A stretch of 64,000 nt of DNA from the NCBI GenBank assembly GCA_946807835.1, contig OX327704.1, positions 4,092,001 through 4,156,000 on the forward strand, given 5' to 3'. Of the stretch, positions 23,790 through 36,376 are shown one piece after another. Below the pieces are notes generated by a model. The model searched no databases, had not been told where the DNA came from, and was given only the letters and a program-made list of their open reading frames with translations. The DNA is from Ailanthus altissimus (Eukaryota > Streptophyta > Magnoliopsida > Sapindales > Simaroubaceae). The translations under genes and the position numbers were made by a program. The first letter of the stretch is position 1. Each line of letters opens with the position of its first letter.

Positions 23790-26289
23790 AGGAACAACAA
23801 CTAGACTTTAGAAGGAATTAAGTTATATTAGTCTGCTCTAAGAATACTGGACTTGTTAAGAATCCTGCAATCAAATAAGAAGGTGAGATCACGCCAAAAA
23901 AGATTTCGATCAAGTCACTCTGATGCTTAAATCAACAACGGCCGAAAAAATTAAAAAATTAATATAAGGGCAATAAGAAAATGTAATGAGTGGGAAAGTG
24001 AAAGTGAAAGTTTTGCAGAGTACTTAAAGGTTAAGAAGGCTCTAAATTTTGTAAAATAGTCTACATATGTAGGTGTAGATGCTAATGACTAAATCTATAT
24101 GGATGTCAATATTGATCATGCCCATTAACTTAGAAATTAGGACTCTATTTATAAGGCTGTAAAGCTTAATATGTAGTTGTAGAATCCTATTAGAGTTAAA
24201 AGTCATTAAGACTTTCCCTTCTTGGATTCATATATTAGAGTTTTGTCTAAATAAAATTAGACCTTTCTTACTCGTATAGGACTCTTGTCGAGATTATTAG
24301 AGTTTATTTATTGAAAATATATTAAGTTCGTGATTCTCGATGGCAAGTCTATTTTAGGATACTCATGTACAACCAAGGTGATCAATTAGCTCAAGGAAGG
24401 TACTCGATGACCGAGGATGATACTTGCGAGATAATGACTATAAGTCATCTTAAAGACATCCATGTACCCTTGTAATGATTAGACTCGGGCTCATAGGCTC
24501 GTGCTTTGTGAGCTATAGTAGATAGGCTGGGCTTTATAGTAATTGAACCTGTAGGCTAGAATTCATAGGAAAAACATGGTTCCCTTAGTTTTTAATAGTA
24601 ACTTGTTGATATTGAAAATTTTATAAGTATAGTCCACTAAACTAGGTAGTCTTCGAAGTGCCTTTTTAATATATGTGGCTAGAGTCATAGACTTGTCAAT
24701 TTAAGGCAGTAATCGAGATCGAGTATCATGTCTTTGTAAGGGAATGGATGCACTGGTTAGTGAAATTCTCTTTTATAAATGTCTTCAAAGGAGAATGTAT
24801 GCACTGGTTAATGAGATTCTCCTTTGTAAATGCCTTTGCAGGGAATGGATGTACTAGTTGAGATTTCCCTTTACTTATGTTTTCGTATGAGAATGAGTGC
24901 ACTGATTTAGTGAGATTGCCCTTTGTTTATATCTTTACAGGGAACTTAATGCACTAGTTAATGAGATTTCTCTTTGTAAATGTCTTCACAGAGGAATGGA
25001 TACACTGACTTAGTAAGATTCTCTTTTGCTTATGTCTTTATATGGGGATAAATACACTAATTAGTGAGATTCCTCTTTGCTTATATTTTTGTAAAGGAAT
25101 TGATGTACCTATTTAGTGAGATTCTCATTTGTTTATGTCTTTACAAGGCAATAAATGCACTAGTTAGTGAGATTCTTCTTTGTAAATATCTTCGCAGGGG
25201 AATATATGTACTGGTTAGTGAGATTTCCCTATATTGATGGTCCTTAGACCTACATAATGCAATGGGACTGATTGTTTGAAGTTAGCACTAAAGATGTATT
25301 CAATCTGCCTTTTGAAAAATGCTTTTTGTCAGACGGCTTCCTAAACAGTTGCACTTCTTTTTAAAATTTATGATAATATGATCTTAGTTGGTAGCAGTGT
25401 TGATCGAACAACTGAAGTGTACCATTCGAGGGAATACTTTTACTTAAAGAGATGTTTCACCTTTAAAGATGCTCTAGTTTTTAGATCTCAAGCCAATAGC
25501 TACGATTGCTTCTAAAAATCATGTATACAAGAAAGCGGTCTCTTTTACTCTGCCATTTTGATTTTACTTGATGGTTTTCAAGAGAGAGAGACTTTAGCAA
25601 TTCAAAATCTTACACTTTGCAGTCTATTTCCTTCTGTAATCCTTCTTCTATTTCGTAATTTTTGCACAAGTATTTCGGTGCTGACTTCCTTATCTTCTGT
25701 TGTATTGTTGTTTTGGTGTGTTTTCTCTATTTTTAGTATATTTTTGGATTTATCCTTTAAGTCTTGAGTGCTCGTCTGGAATCATCGACTTTAAGTGTTC
25801 ATCTTGTTAGTCTATCCAGGAAAACTTTTGATAGAGTGCACTATTTATTTATTTTAGTATGGAAATCATGTCTTCAATGGATTACTCCCATAACATATTT
25901 GGTCGGATGTCTAGTCTATTTAGTTAGGGCCTGACTGTTAGGAGTAGCTCAACATGAGAAATAGATATTGAGAATACTTGGGGGACTTGAGGACTCATAT
26001 TGAAAATGGGTAGATATGTTCAAGAAAAATAAGTGGCAGAACTTTTTAAAGACCGTAGTGATTCTAAATAGATGCCCAATGGAATGATGCCATGTCAAGC
26101 TTCTCGAGAGCGAGGTGGGAACCTCTGGTCAGACAAGCAAACCCAAGAAAAAGAAAAAGAAGTTTGCTTCTTGAACCAATAATGAAGTCTCTTTTAAATT
26201 AAATTGCTCGTCTTATCATCCCTCCAGTGTGCATGAGAGTGATCTTGTCAAATTGAGGAAGCAGTTTGATATTCTATAAGCAGTTACTT
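23790..26289 (-). repeat. Putative 3' region/LTR of a Tat-type gypsy remnant
   Basis: Non-coding repeat-like sequence between AT-rich DNA and the antisense ORF remnant. By position it corresponds to the 3'UTR/LTR side of the minus-strand gypsy element. It contains a 51-bp minisatellite (24730-25234). LTR termini could not be located because no second LTR was recognised to the right of the gag remnant. The frame at 25558-25767 shows no domain. Confidence 0.4.
24730..25234. repeat. 51-bp minisatellite, about 10 copies
   Basis: Degenerate tandem units with the pattern GTCTTTGCAGGGGAATGGAT, then GCACTGGTTAGTGAGATTCT, then CCTTTGTAAAT. Ten copies occupy 505 bp, so the mean period is about 50.5 bp. 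The copies differ at many positions, so the array is old. Confidence 0.85.
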
Positions 26290-28238
26290 TAAGGGTTTTT
26301 CAGGATGATGAGTATGCAAGTACACTATCAGCTGGGGAGGTGGCCTTCAATCTGCATTTTTTCAACTTCTGGTTGACGCTGCTTCTTCAACCCTATTTTA
26401 TGAATATGTTGACTCATTTGAACTTGGCATCGTGCTAGTTAAATTTAAACTCTTTGAGGATACTGATCAGCCTTTATATTAAATAAAATAAGGCTAGATT
26501 TAGTGACCCTGCATTCTCTAAACATAAACAACTATACCAAAACGAGGGTGAACACAGTCAGCAAAAGGGTTTTAACCACCTAACTACTTATGATAGTAAG
26601 AAAAAGATTGCCCCTATAAAAAAATTTCCTTTGAATAATTCTAGGAGGAAACTCCTGTGGTTCTTTGCTAATAGGGAGTGGGGGTAAGAGCACGAGGGAC
26701 TATTGGGTCTCTAGTTATGTTCTCAAGTCTATTCTAGGAGAGGTCTTTTATCGATCTATAATCTTGAGTTGTGATGTCTTCATTATTCATTATGTTCTCA
26801 ACCATTTTTGTCCTTTTTAGCTATGTAATGGTCGGCTAAGCCCAAACTTACTAAGAAGCATGAGAAATAAATTGATAAGACTCGAGCATATAGTGCTTTG
26901 TATAAGGAACTCATCTCTCAGGCCAACTTAGAGGGCACCAGTCTTGTTAGTGAATTACCCAACTCGTTGTTTAGAAGTAATTTCTTAAGTTTAGCAGGGC
27001 GTGAAGGTCTTGTTCACTCTTGTCAACTAATCTTTGTTTTCTTATTATTATTTTTTTTAAATAAAAGAATGAGGAAAGAAGTGTGATTTCCCTGATGATG
27101 CCCCTTCTCCTGGAAGCTTAAGAAGATAAAAAGAACATTATGAACCTATTCGGTTATGGCAGTAAAAGGTCGAGTATGATTTTTTAGAAAGAAGCCAACT
27201 CAAAAGGCTCATCTAGTAACGAGAAGAAGAAGCCAGTTGGGGTCTTAAAAGCTGGTAATGGATGGAGCTGACCAAGGCTTCACCCTTACTCTCATTAGTC
27301 CAATGTCTCCTAGTACAGTCCCACCACTACCTCCTCCTCCGCTACTTCAACCAAGCAAGGGTAGTAACAAGGGCTCAAAGTAGGTCTTCTATCCTAAAAG
27401 CTGTGAGGCACGAGCTATCATCTCTTGATTCATCCAACTTTTAATTTGTGAAGAGGGGAAGGTATGAGCAATTGACACCCCTAATAAAGAAGGAAAAGTG
27501 TACAGTGTACAATGAGCATGCTGCTTCAATGCTAAAGTGAAACACATCCCAAATCCTTGCTCATAACTTGGGTGCATTTGAAGGTAACTTTATAAATTTT
27601 GCTTACCTTTTTTGTTATATCTTATAGTTTTTAACTGCTCAATTCCTTTTTATAGTGGGTGTTCACACTTTTTAGTCATTATAACGCTCTTTACAAGGTG
27701 GTAACAGATGAGCAGAGGTCAGCCTACAGTTAAAGATGAGGTGGTATAGTTGAAGAGAACTTTGAAGGAGGCTAAGAAGAAGATGAAAGGCATTGAGGGG
27801 GAGCTCAATGGTTGCTCAGCCAAGGTGAAGAATGCTAAAGTTATGGAGGCTGAGGCTAAAGCAATGATGAAAAATATCAAGGACTAGGTGGGGACTCTTT
27901 CATAGGAGAATGTTGGCCTTTTGAAGAAGAATAAGGAGTCGATGGGGAAGTTTAAAGCTTCAGAGGGCTAGCTTACTGAAAATGTCTCTAAGGCTTTTGG
28001 CAAGGTTGTGAACCTGTTCATAGACCACTATGCTAGCTTGGAGCTCTCATGGTTGGACAAGCTGCTTGCTGGCCAATAGTAAGTTAACAAAGAGATCGAG
28101 GTCTCAACTCTTTAAATTATCATAGAGGTTCTTCCCTCGCCCCTTGATGAGTCAGTACTAGCAACCAGGAAAAATTCTAGAACAAAAGATGTTTCTGCTC
28201 TCACTACTGCTATTAAAGATCAATCTCCTCCTCCTTAA
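26290..28238 (+). pseudogene. Degenerate antisense ORF of a gypsy-type element (PF04195-like plus coiled coil)
   Basis: On the plus strand, opposite to the gag/protease remnant. At about 26334-26440 a frame reads GEVAFNLHFFNFWLTLLLQP then YFMNMLTHLNLASC, resembling the start of the 'putative gypsy type transposon' domain (GEV.FYL..F..G.RLP..PF). A KGFNHLTTYD...RRKLLWFFAN-like stretch follows at 26560-26680. The part from 27720 to 28100 encodes a broken charged heptad-like coiled coil (LKRTLKEAKKKMKGIEGELN), and the frame ends near QSPPP-stop at 28238. A possible intron lies at 27583-27655 (GTAACT to TATAG). Several stops interrupt it. Tat-lineage elements are known to carry such antisense ORFs; the family match is by eye. 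Confidence 0.55.
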
Positions 28239-28700
28239 ACTTTAAGCTTTCTTCCATTTTGCTTCTTCTGTTGTCCTTTTTACTCAACTTTTGGTTTAAT
28301 TTTTATTATTAATGAAAAACTCTTCTCTTTTTCACTTATGTGTTTTCGCTCTTATTGGGTTATATCTTATTAGATTTTACATATACTTGATGTGCTTATA
28401 GATGTTTTGAGTGCCTTTTATTTGATAATGTCTGAACAAATAGCTTAAATTTTGAACCTCTCAATTGTTTTAATATTTTATCCAGGGATGCTTAAGTCCT
28501 TAGGGTTTTTTCTTAGCATAAAATTTGAAAGTTCTCTTTAAAGACTATTCTAGGAATCTCAACCCATAAGGGTACGGTAACCTTGTCCATCACCTTCTCC
28601 AACTCTTTATTAGTTGCATTAGGATGCTTGAAGACCTTATTAGATTGAGGATGTCTTATGGTGAAGCCATTGTATTTCTTTAGGTAATTAATTTTGCATT
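28239..28700. other. Junction where gypsy pol (RT, RNase H, integrase) is missing
   Basis: Between the end of the antisense ORF remnant and the protease remnant there is only about 460 bp, where several kb of pol would be expected. No RT or integrase motif was seen in any frame. Confidence 0.4.
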
Positions 28701-29290
28701 AAATATAAGTCCTTCTAAATCTTGCACTTCTTCCATCAGTTATACTTTAAAGGTGGCTTAGGTGACAATGAGGCTTTCGTGACCTTTGGATCACTTAGTT
28801 GAGATTACATAGTAGCTCTTTATTTCTTTTTTATCTCCACTAATAACCCTTAATCCATCTTCAGTAGAAAATTTCAATTTGAAATAGTATATGGATATAA
28901 CTGTATTTGAATTTCTCATGAAGGGTCTTCTAAGCATAACTCAATAAGCATCATTTGGTTGACCACTGCAAAGTTCACTATCATAGTCTTAACATTCCCC
29001 CAAATACATAGGCAAACTAATGACCTCTAATGACGTGATGCAGTTGTCCCAAATCCATATAATATGATCTATGTTCTATCTATCTTCATGTCTTTGATAC
29101 TGAACTCATCTAATGTCTTCTTGATATTATATCCACTGAGCTCTCTGTGTTGACGAGTACTCAATTTACCTTTATTCTAGATATCTAGACAGTTACGATC
29201 AGTATGTCATTATACAGCTATCTTCTAGACACATGGCTTTTTAGCAGAGGTGTTACACATCATCTGGCATCCTACTAATTAGTACTGAAA
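28700..29290 (-). pseudogene. Ty3/gypsy protease remnant (inactive)
   Basis: Minus-strand frames give, in order, VLVNTESSVDIISRR (active-site region, where V.VDTGSS is expected), DRT.IILYGFGTTASRH (the LFGFTG-like flap region), MIVNFAVVNQ (the MVNF.VVD.PS.YN..LGRP block) and YYFKLKFSTEDGLRVISGDK (the YH.K.KFPT..G...GDQ block). These are hallmarks of the gypsy retropepsin and its downstream linker. The catalytic Asp reads Asn and the Gly reads Glu, and there are several stops, so it is dead. Upstream (higher coordinates) lies gag. Confidence 0.65.
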
Positions 29291-31000
29291 GTAGTTTTAT
29301 TTATCTATTTAAATCTCCAATGCACGTAGGTCTCTAGATATTATTATGGTCATTTCTAGTTAAGGATAATTCAGACCGAGTTTTTTTCTTTTCCAGGTCA
29401 GCCGTAAATTATTTTCCATAAGCACCTACTAGTAGTATGGTCATGGTCTTAGTGATAGTCACATCTCTTATCCTTGTTTCGTTGTTCAAACAAGATCATA
29501 TAGGCTCTTAGCTCCTTAAGCAAGCATTTCTCTTTAATGGCTTCAAACACTACTAGAAATGGAACGATTAGGGAATATATTTTTCCTTTTGAACTCTTGC
29601 TACTTTTATAGGAGACTTCCTCAGCCAATTCCACTTATTCCCTCCTCAAGGTTAATCCCTCTAAGGATATTTTGTAACTCTTAGCAGCATTTTATCTCTT
29701 CGTTCTTAAGCCATCCTTATCTCAGGAGATTTCTTAGACTTGTACCCATAATTTTTATAGACTATCTGTTTAAACTAGTCTCTTCGTCGTCTCATCTTTT
29801 TCAATCTTTTGTATCGATGAGCTTGCTTGTAAATAACCACATAGGTTACGGTTGGATTTTTAGACAGAAAATTCCGGAACCAGCTCAGTTTTAATCCTAC
29901 TTATAGGGCTTTTAGTACAACAGGTAAATCAAATGCCTAAACTGAATTACCTCTTGATGGATTCCCCAGTGAAATTTCTCAAACTTTCAATATGGTCTTA
30001 TTTGAGTTGTCGTAATTGTTGAGGATCCTTAGCCTTCTTGTAGGCTTCACGAAAGTGTTGGATAAACTTTTAAGTCAACTTGCTATAAGAGGAGATACTC
30101 CTCTATCTCAAATTTCGATACTAAAGTAGGGTCTATCCATCTAGGTTTATGTGAACGTCATGGTATAAATCTAATGTACCCTTGTAAATTAGTAGACTTA
30201 GTAGTTTGAAGCCCACTAGTAATTTCATGTCTCTGAGTTTATTAATAAAAGGAGACATTTTTTCCCACTTGATTACTTTTGAGAGAGGAAGTTCCTGTCT
30301 TCCATGTTCTTAAGAAGTTAGTGCAATTGCTCTTTTATACTTTGAACTTTTTCTTTCAAAGGATCTCTAGGTTTAGGTATTGTGCTTTATTGCTCGTCGC
30401 ATTCTCATCCTCCTCAACCCTACTATCTTCTCTACACTTATTTAATATCTCATCGGTGTCTTATTAAATTATGCTACCTTATCTATAGTTGTTCAGGATC
30501 TCTTTTATATCTCATACACTTTTTTTTTCTAAGCTCATCCAGTATTCTTCAAGCATTATTTTCACCAAAATTATTCATTCTCATGTCAATACCTTGGGTT
30601 TTGTCTTATAAGGCCCGAGTTACAAATTTTTAATTGAATAGGGGTAGTGTTGTGATTTCTTTGGTCCAATCTCCTACTCAATAGATGACTCTCTTCTTTG
30701 AAGGACTGCACTAGAACTCTTTTCCCCTTCTATTCTAATGTGAGCCAATGAGGGTTTTGTTCTTCTCTTGGCTATCAAGAGGATGCTTCTTAGATCCAAA
30801 AGGTTGTGTTGTGGCTCAATGATCTTCCAGGATTTTTGTTGTCCTTCTAGGTTCTTATACTTCTGTAGTACTTAAACCATCAAGCTTTTTAACTCTTCTT
30901 TGTCTTTCCGTGATTTTCTTAACACTTTTTCCAATACTTTTCGCTAAGCTAATTGTGGTTGTACACATTATTGCTCAACCATTTGACAGCCACTACATTC
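29291..31000 (-). pseudogene. Ty3/gypsy gag remnant
   Basis: Minus strand, directly upstream of the protease remnant. The clearest piece is at 29449-29640: FLVVFEAIKEKCLLKELRAY then NKDKRCDYH, stop, DHDHTT..C, resembling the plant gypsy gag motif (FTPL...L.EI...KYCRFHRDHGHDTEEC) including the CX2H-type knuckle of Tat elements. The rest (29650-31000) is broken and only weakly gag-like. The plus-strand frames at 30279-30467 and 30382-30633 are shadows. Confidence 0.55.
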
Positions 31001-31010
31001 CTGCTATAAA

Positions 31011-31235
31011 GGACGACAACCACTGCCATTCACCATCAAACAGTAGAGCGATGACTTGCACTACCACTACCATTTAATAGATTGACAGTTGATATATTCA
31101 ATGGTGGTAGCAATGTACATTACTTTTCCACTGTTTAATGACCATCACCATCTTGCGATGGAAGGCAGCGACCACCACTATTTACCGTCAAACGGTGAAA
31201 CGGTAACTTGCATCACCTCACTATTTAACAAGGGG
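31011..31235. repeat. Pair of diverged direct repeats
   Basis: Two related blocks of about 70 bp, at 31011-31081 and 31163-31235, sharing ACCACTNCCATTCACCATCAAAC-type and ACTTGCA.CACC..CTA..ATTTAA sequence. It lies at the 5' side of the gypsy gag remnant; function unknown. Confidence 0.5.
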
Positions 31236-34200
31236 CAACGATGGCCGCTACTCTCTCACTGTATTTGGCTGCCTTCTGGTCTTTTTTTAAAAAAATAACT
31301 CAACTATTATATAGATTAAAAGGAAAAAAAAAATAGTCTAATGATCTAAATTTTGATCAATTTTGTCATAAGCAGTCAATATTTTTTAAAAATAAATATT
31401 AAAATTTGACCTTATCCGAGTGTAGTACATATCCTTTTTTTATCAATGGCCAATTATTTATTAACACATAGATGTGACAGGTGCGGTTAACACAGATTCT
31501 AATAACAGTAAAAATATTATTTTACAACAAAATAAATTTTTTCATCAAGTCTAACACTAGTGGACTAATAGTGTGAAATAAAATTGGACAATTTTAAATA
31601 ATATGTCAAATTCAATGGATTAAATTATTTTTATCCCTTTAAATAAAGATAAATTAAAAAAATAAATTCTTCTGTTGTTATTAATGTGAGGTAGAATCGG
31701 TCTCTTGGCTTTTTATGAAAAAAACAAATTTGTTAAGAACGAAAATAATTAAATCATCCCTTTAGTGTTTGATTTATATTTTTTTTTTAAAACTCATATT
31801 CAAAGATTAAGAAAATAAAATAGCAAAAAATAAAAATAATTATTATTATTATTAACTAATGTGACAATATCACTTCTCAAAATTCAAAACTATAATAGAG
31901 AACCCATTATTTTTTTTATTGAACTAATCATTTTTTTATAAGAAATATCATTCTGATCTTTGATTTTATAGATATATATCAATTAAATTTTTACTTTTTT
32001 TATTTTTGTTTCTACAGTAACTAATATGATTTATAATAAAAAAATAAAAACTAAATTAGTATATATTTATAAAATCATGAACCAAAATAACACTTTTCTT
32101 TTTTTTATTCATCCCATGTAAACAAGAGATCCTGACATGTTTAAACATTCTTTATTTACAACATATAAAATTTGCAATTTCATGTTTCTTTGTAACTTTG
32201 ACCAATTTCAATTAAGATTGCGATCATCAATTAGGTAACAAAAATATAATTTTTTTTTATCTAATGATGCTGACTATGTCTAGTGAAGTTAGGTTGCTAT
32301 CCAATTTCCGAGTACTAATAGGTCAAACTTCATTTTTTTTTACTTGAAATTTCTAATTGGACCATCTTGGTCTAAGCTAATTTATTCAATTTTTTTTTTA
32401 AAATTAATAACTTCACAAATAGACATATTTCATTGTTACATAATGACCAAATTGAGTAGCACCCATAGTCTAATGTAGGTCATAGACTTATTCAAATAGA
32501 CAAGACTATGAGATAATGAAATTTGATGTGATGCTACAATTAAAGCCACTCATATTAAGGGAGAAATTCCATTGAACCTCCTAGGTGATTTTGTGAAAAT
32601 TGTAAAAATTATCATAAATCTCTTTTTAAAAAATGAACTAATGAAATTTGATCAAAATTAGACAAATGGAGCATATTCAATACCGTATGATGCTTAAATT
32701 AATACTTTGTAATGCACTAATAAAATAATATATGAAACATGAAAATATATATTAAAAAAAAAAAGCAAAGAATCAAATTCGAGCTCCATAATTAGTAATT
32801 GTTAAAAAACAATTTTTATTTTGGTCACATAATCACTTTCAATGACACATGGTCAAAGTTATTTTATAATATTAAAAAATTAATAGTTTAATCTTTATAA
32901 TTTTATTAAATTACTCACTTAACCTTAAATATTTTAAATTTTATAAATTACGTTGTTTAGGATATTTTTGCTATTATTTTTATTTTTGAAATATACTTTT
33001 TTTTGTTATTATTTTTATTCTTAAAATATGATTATTTTTATTTTTAAGGGACAGAATTAATAACTTTTAAAATATTAAAATCTAATAAATAATTTAATAA
33101 AAATTTAGAGATTAATTAACAATTTTTTTATAATATTAATTTGAAATTTTAAAGCAAATATTGGATGGTGGTGCCACCCTTAACTACTAATATATTCAAC
33201 ATCAATAAATAAATGTTATGTTAAAATTTGCAAAACAATAATTGATACGGGATCATAATTCATTATCAATCATCATATAATCATGTCCATGAATGCGATA
33301 TATAGAAATAGACGTGATTGTTATATCAATGTTCATCTTAAAATTTATCATATAAATTAATAATTTATAATAATATATTGTTTTTTTTTCCTATATATAA
33401 TGCAAATATATATATATCTACCTTAATTTTGTGTAAACCAAATTAAATTCAAATGTTTTTTTTACCTATTATCAACTAATCAATTAACACTTATTTCATG
33501 ACTTTGTAACGTTAAATTTAAAAAAATAATAATACAAATATTATATATCTCAAATTTTAATATTATAATGTTACAAATTAGTACAATATTAACCATCCAC
33601 AACTAAAGAGAAATAAACAATCTCTACAACCCGAAAAAAATAAACAACCTTTACATTTGGAGAAAAATAAATAACACTTTTAGATAGTTAAAAAAACTTT
33701 GACCGAATTCAAAACCTAGCACCTCGACAATTGAAGTGCTGGCGCCAACCACCGAACCACATAAATAGTTGGTATACAAAATTTTACTTATAACAATTTT
33801 CTTATTATATACGAAATATTAAACTATCATAACCAAATTGTTAGTTTTTATTTTATTTTAACATCGTATTATTAACATTAGAGTCAACTTAAGGCAAAGC
33901 TCTATTGGGGTCTAAAGGGCTATGGCTCCCTCAAGGTCCAAAATTTTTTAATTTAATAATATATTTTTATAATTTTAATCTTTTAAAATGAATACTTTTA
34001 TAATTTGTCTCCTCCTCAAATTTCAAATTTGTTATTAAAATTTTTATATAATTAAATTTTAATTCAATATAATTTTTAATTTTAATTTTTGGTTTGCCCT
34101 CACTTTAAATTCTAGGTCCACCCCTAACGTCAACTAATAACGCATCATAATTTAAAAATTAATATAAAATATTGTTAATATATTGTGCGTTTGATATAAT

Positions 34201-35106
34201 ACATTATTAAAACTAATGTATAAAACATATATTATAACCCTCATAAATTTTCTTATAAGAACAAAAAAAAAAAGATAGATAGATAAAAAAGCAATGACAG
34301 TCCAAAAATGAGTTGGTGAATTGGGTCCTTATATTATCACTTTTATTTATTTGTCTATGACTCGTACGTTGTTTTTATTCTCTCATAATTTTGTGGCATA
34401 CAATATATTTATATATAGACAATGGTCATTAATCAATTTGAGATTCACATACATTGATGTCATTCATTTTGCTAGCTCAATTTATCCTTTAGCCAGGCCA
34501 GGGCATGGGGGCCTTTTCTATTTTGACCAAAATAGCCCTATATATTTTCTTATATTTCCAAAATTACCCACACTGGCAAGTCAAAGCTTGTCTGACCCCA
34601 ATAGGGGCATGGGTTGTTGTTACATGCCCATCAAAATATGTGTATCATTTATTTCCAATTGGGCCCAATGTTAATTATTAATGGAAAAAAAAAATTGTAA
34701 TGCCACGTTCCTAATAATTGATTAAATTTCTAAGATGTAATAAAGTCAATAGGACTTGCTTTTTGTCTAGTAAAATATTGAGATCTAATTGATTGTTGTT
34801 GGGTGGTTTGTGATTATTGTTGTTATTTGTAGCATAATTAAGATTATATTAGTGATAATTATAGCTCCATAAGGAGATCATAAAGATCATATTGACATTA
34901 ATATAGCATAGCTTTCATATAATATGATAAATTTAAGAAAAGTCTTCCCTATAAAGAGGGTATATACCGTTAATAAAAAATTAAAAAAAATTAATTGTGA
35001 ATATTTATGACATGATTTTATTAGTTGAATGTACATACTTCCCATGCATGGATGATTTTCTAAATAAATTTATTATTATTTTTTAACATTACAATAATTT
35101 ATTAAT
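31236..35106. other. AT-rich intergenic DNA
   Basis: No supported gene. A/T homopolymer runs are frequent. The open frame at 34321-34674 (117 aa) has no recognisable domain and is hydrophobic, low-complexity sequence; I do not consider it a gene. A weak tRNA-SINE relic is listed separately. Confidence 0.5.
33690..33775 (-). mobile_element. Possible tRNA-derived SINE relic
   Basis: On the minus strand TGGTTGGCGCCAGCACTT (A-box-like) is followed after about 20 bp by AGGTTTTGAATTC (B-box-like). No convincing target duplication was found. Confidence 0.3.
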
Positions 35107-35292
35107 ATTTACAATTAAAAATCTATTGGGACTATTGAGATACAGTATACAAATCTAGACTCAATAAAAATTAAATTTACTCTATTAAAAGTCAGGTAAA
35201 TCTTTCATATTCATACATTGAAGAAGACTCGAACTTTGATCCCTAAATTAAGAGCCAATGCTACCCACCGCTAGACCAATAGGCGGAGAGCC
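35107..35292 (-). mobile_element. Au-like tRNA-derived SINE
   Basis: The minus strand reads TTGGTCTAGCGGTGGGTAGC (A box) and, about 30 bp on, CAAAGTTCGAGTCTTC (B box). The length of about 185 bp fits Au-type SINEs. Flanks at about 35088 (CAATAATTTATTAATATT) and about 35293 (CAATAAATTTATTGTCAATATT) look like an imperfect target duplication. Family assignment is by eye. Confidence 0.5.
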
Positions 35293-35399
35293 TCAATAAA
35301 TTTATTGTCAATATTCTTGAATTACTAAAATTTATTTTTTTTAAATTTCTATTTATCCATTTTTATACAAGAGATAATTGATAAAATTTAAATTATAAA

Positions 35400-36376
35400 T
35401 CATTTAAATTTGAAATTTGTTTGAGATAGAGGTGTTTTTATTTAAATTTTAAAAATATATCAATTAAAATTATTAATAAATATTATTTTTTGTCTACAAT
35501 TATTTGATAATTATCAAATTGTTGTTTACTTTATTTCACAATAATCGTTAAACCCACTAACATTAAAGTTTAAAATTGTACTCAGATGCTTCATGCACTA
35601 GCAAGTAAAATTTGTACACTTTTTTATAATGGTATGGGTTTGAACTTTAATAAAAGTTAATAAATTTTATCCATCTGATTATTTGAAAGCAGTTATTCAA
35701 TTGTTATAGACAAATATTAATTATTAACGGTTACAATTATCCAATTTATAATTTTTTAAATTTTAAATTTTAAAATGTAATAATTATATTAAAAAATTGG
35801 CATTGATTATACCATCTCACAAGACTGGTAATCTAGTCATTTAGAAGTAGGTTAATCAATTAATCATTAATCATTCATCATTATGTCTAACTTTTATAGG
35901 TTCGTTGTCAACATTAAATTTAAGATTTGTTTGATAGGGAGTTGTTTAAACTTTAAAAGTATACCAATTAAAATCATTAATAAATATTATTTGATGTTTA
36001 TCAAATTTTTGTTTACTTTTATTTCACAACAACAGTTAAATTCACAACCATTAAATATTAAATATTTATATTAACAACAAAATTTGTACATTTTTTAATT
36101 TAAATTAGGAGTTCAAATTTTGATAATGATCAATAAGTTGTTATTCATCTAATTATTAAGAGGTAATTATTTAATTATTATTAACAATTATTGATGGTTG
36201 ACAGTTATAATTATCAAATTTATAATTATTTAAAATTTATAATGTAATAGTTATATATATATAAAACAATAAAGTTTAAATTTAAATTTAAATATAAATT
36301 GGCATTGATTATCCCATCTCACGAGTGGTAATCTAGTCATTTAGAAGTAGGTTAATCAATTAATCATTAATCATCA
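35400..36376. repeat. Diverged tandem duplication (about 0.5 kb unit)
   Basis: Copies are at about 35400-35880 and 35905-36376. Both contain, in order, the ATTTGTTTGA block, TTAATAAATATTATTT, TTGTTTACTT.TATTTCACAA, AAAATTTGTACA.TTTTTT and a strongly conserved end (GGCATTGATTAT.CCATCTCAC, TGGTAATCTAGTCATTTAGA, AGTAGGTTAATCAATTAATC). There is no coding potential; the frame at 35883-36074 is incidental. Confidence 0.75.

Noticed and set aside
25558..25767. Hydrophobic 69-aa frame as a small membrane protein
   Set aside because: T-rich sequence upstream of a transposon ORF remnant; hydrophobicity is a by-product of base composition.
33890..34130. Possible truncated transposon ending TCTAGGTCCACCCCTA, flanked by GTCAACT on both sides
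   Set aside because: The right end resembles a hAT-type terminus but no matching inverted left end was found, and the 7-bp flank match alone is weak.
34321..34674. 117-aa open frame as a possible gene
   Set aside because: No domain, no visible start context or splice structure, hydrophobic AT-rich composition and no neighbours supporting transcription.
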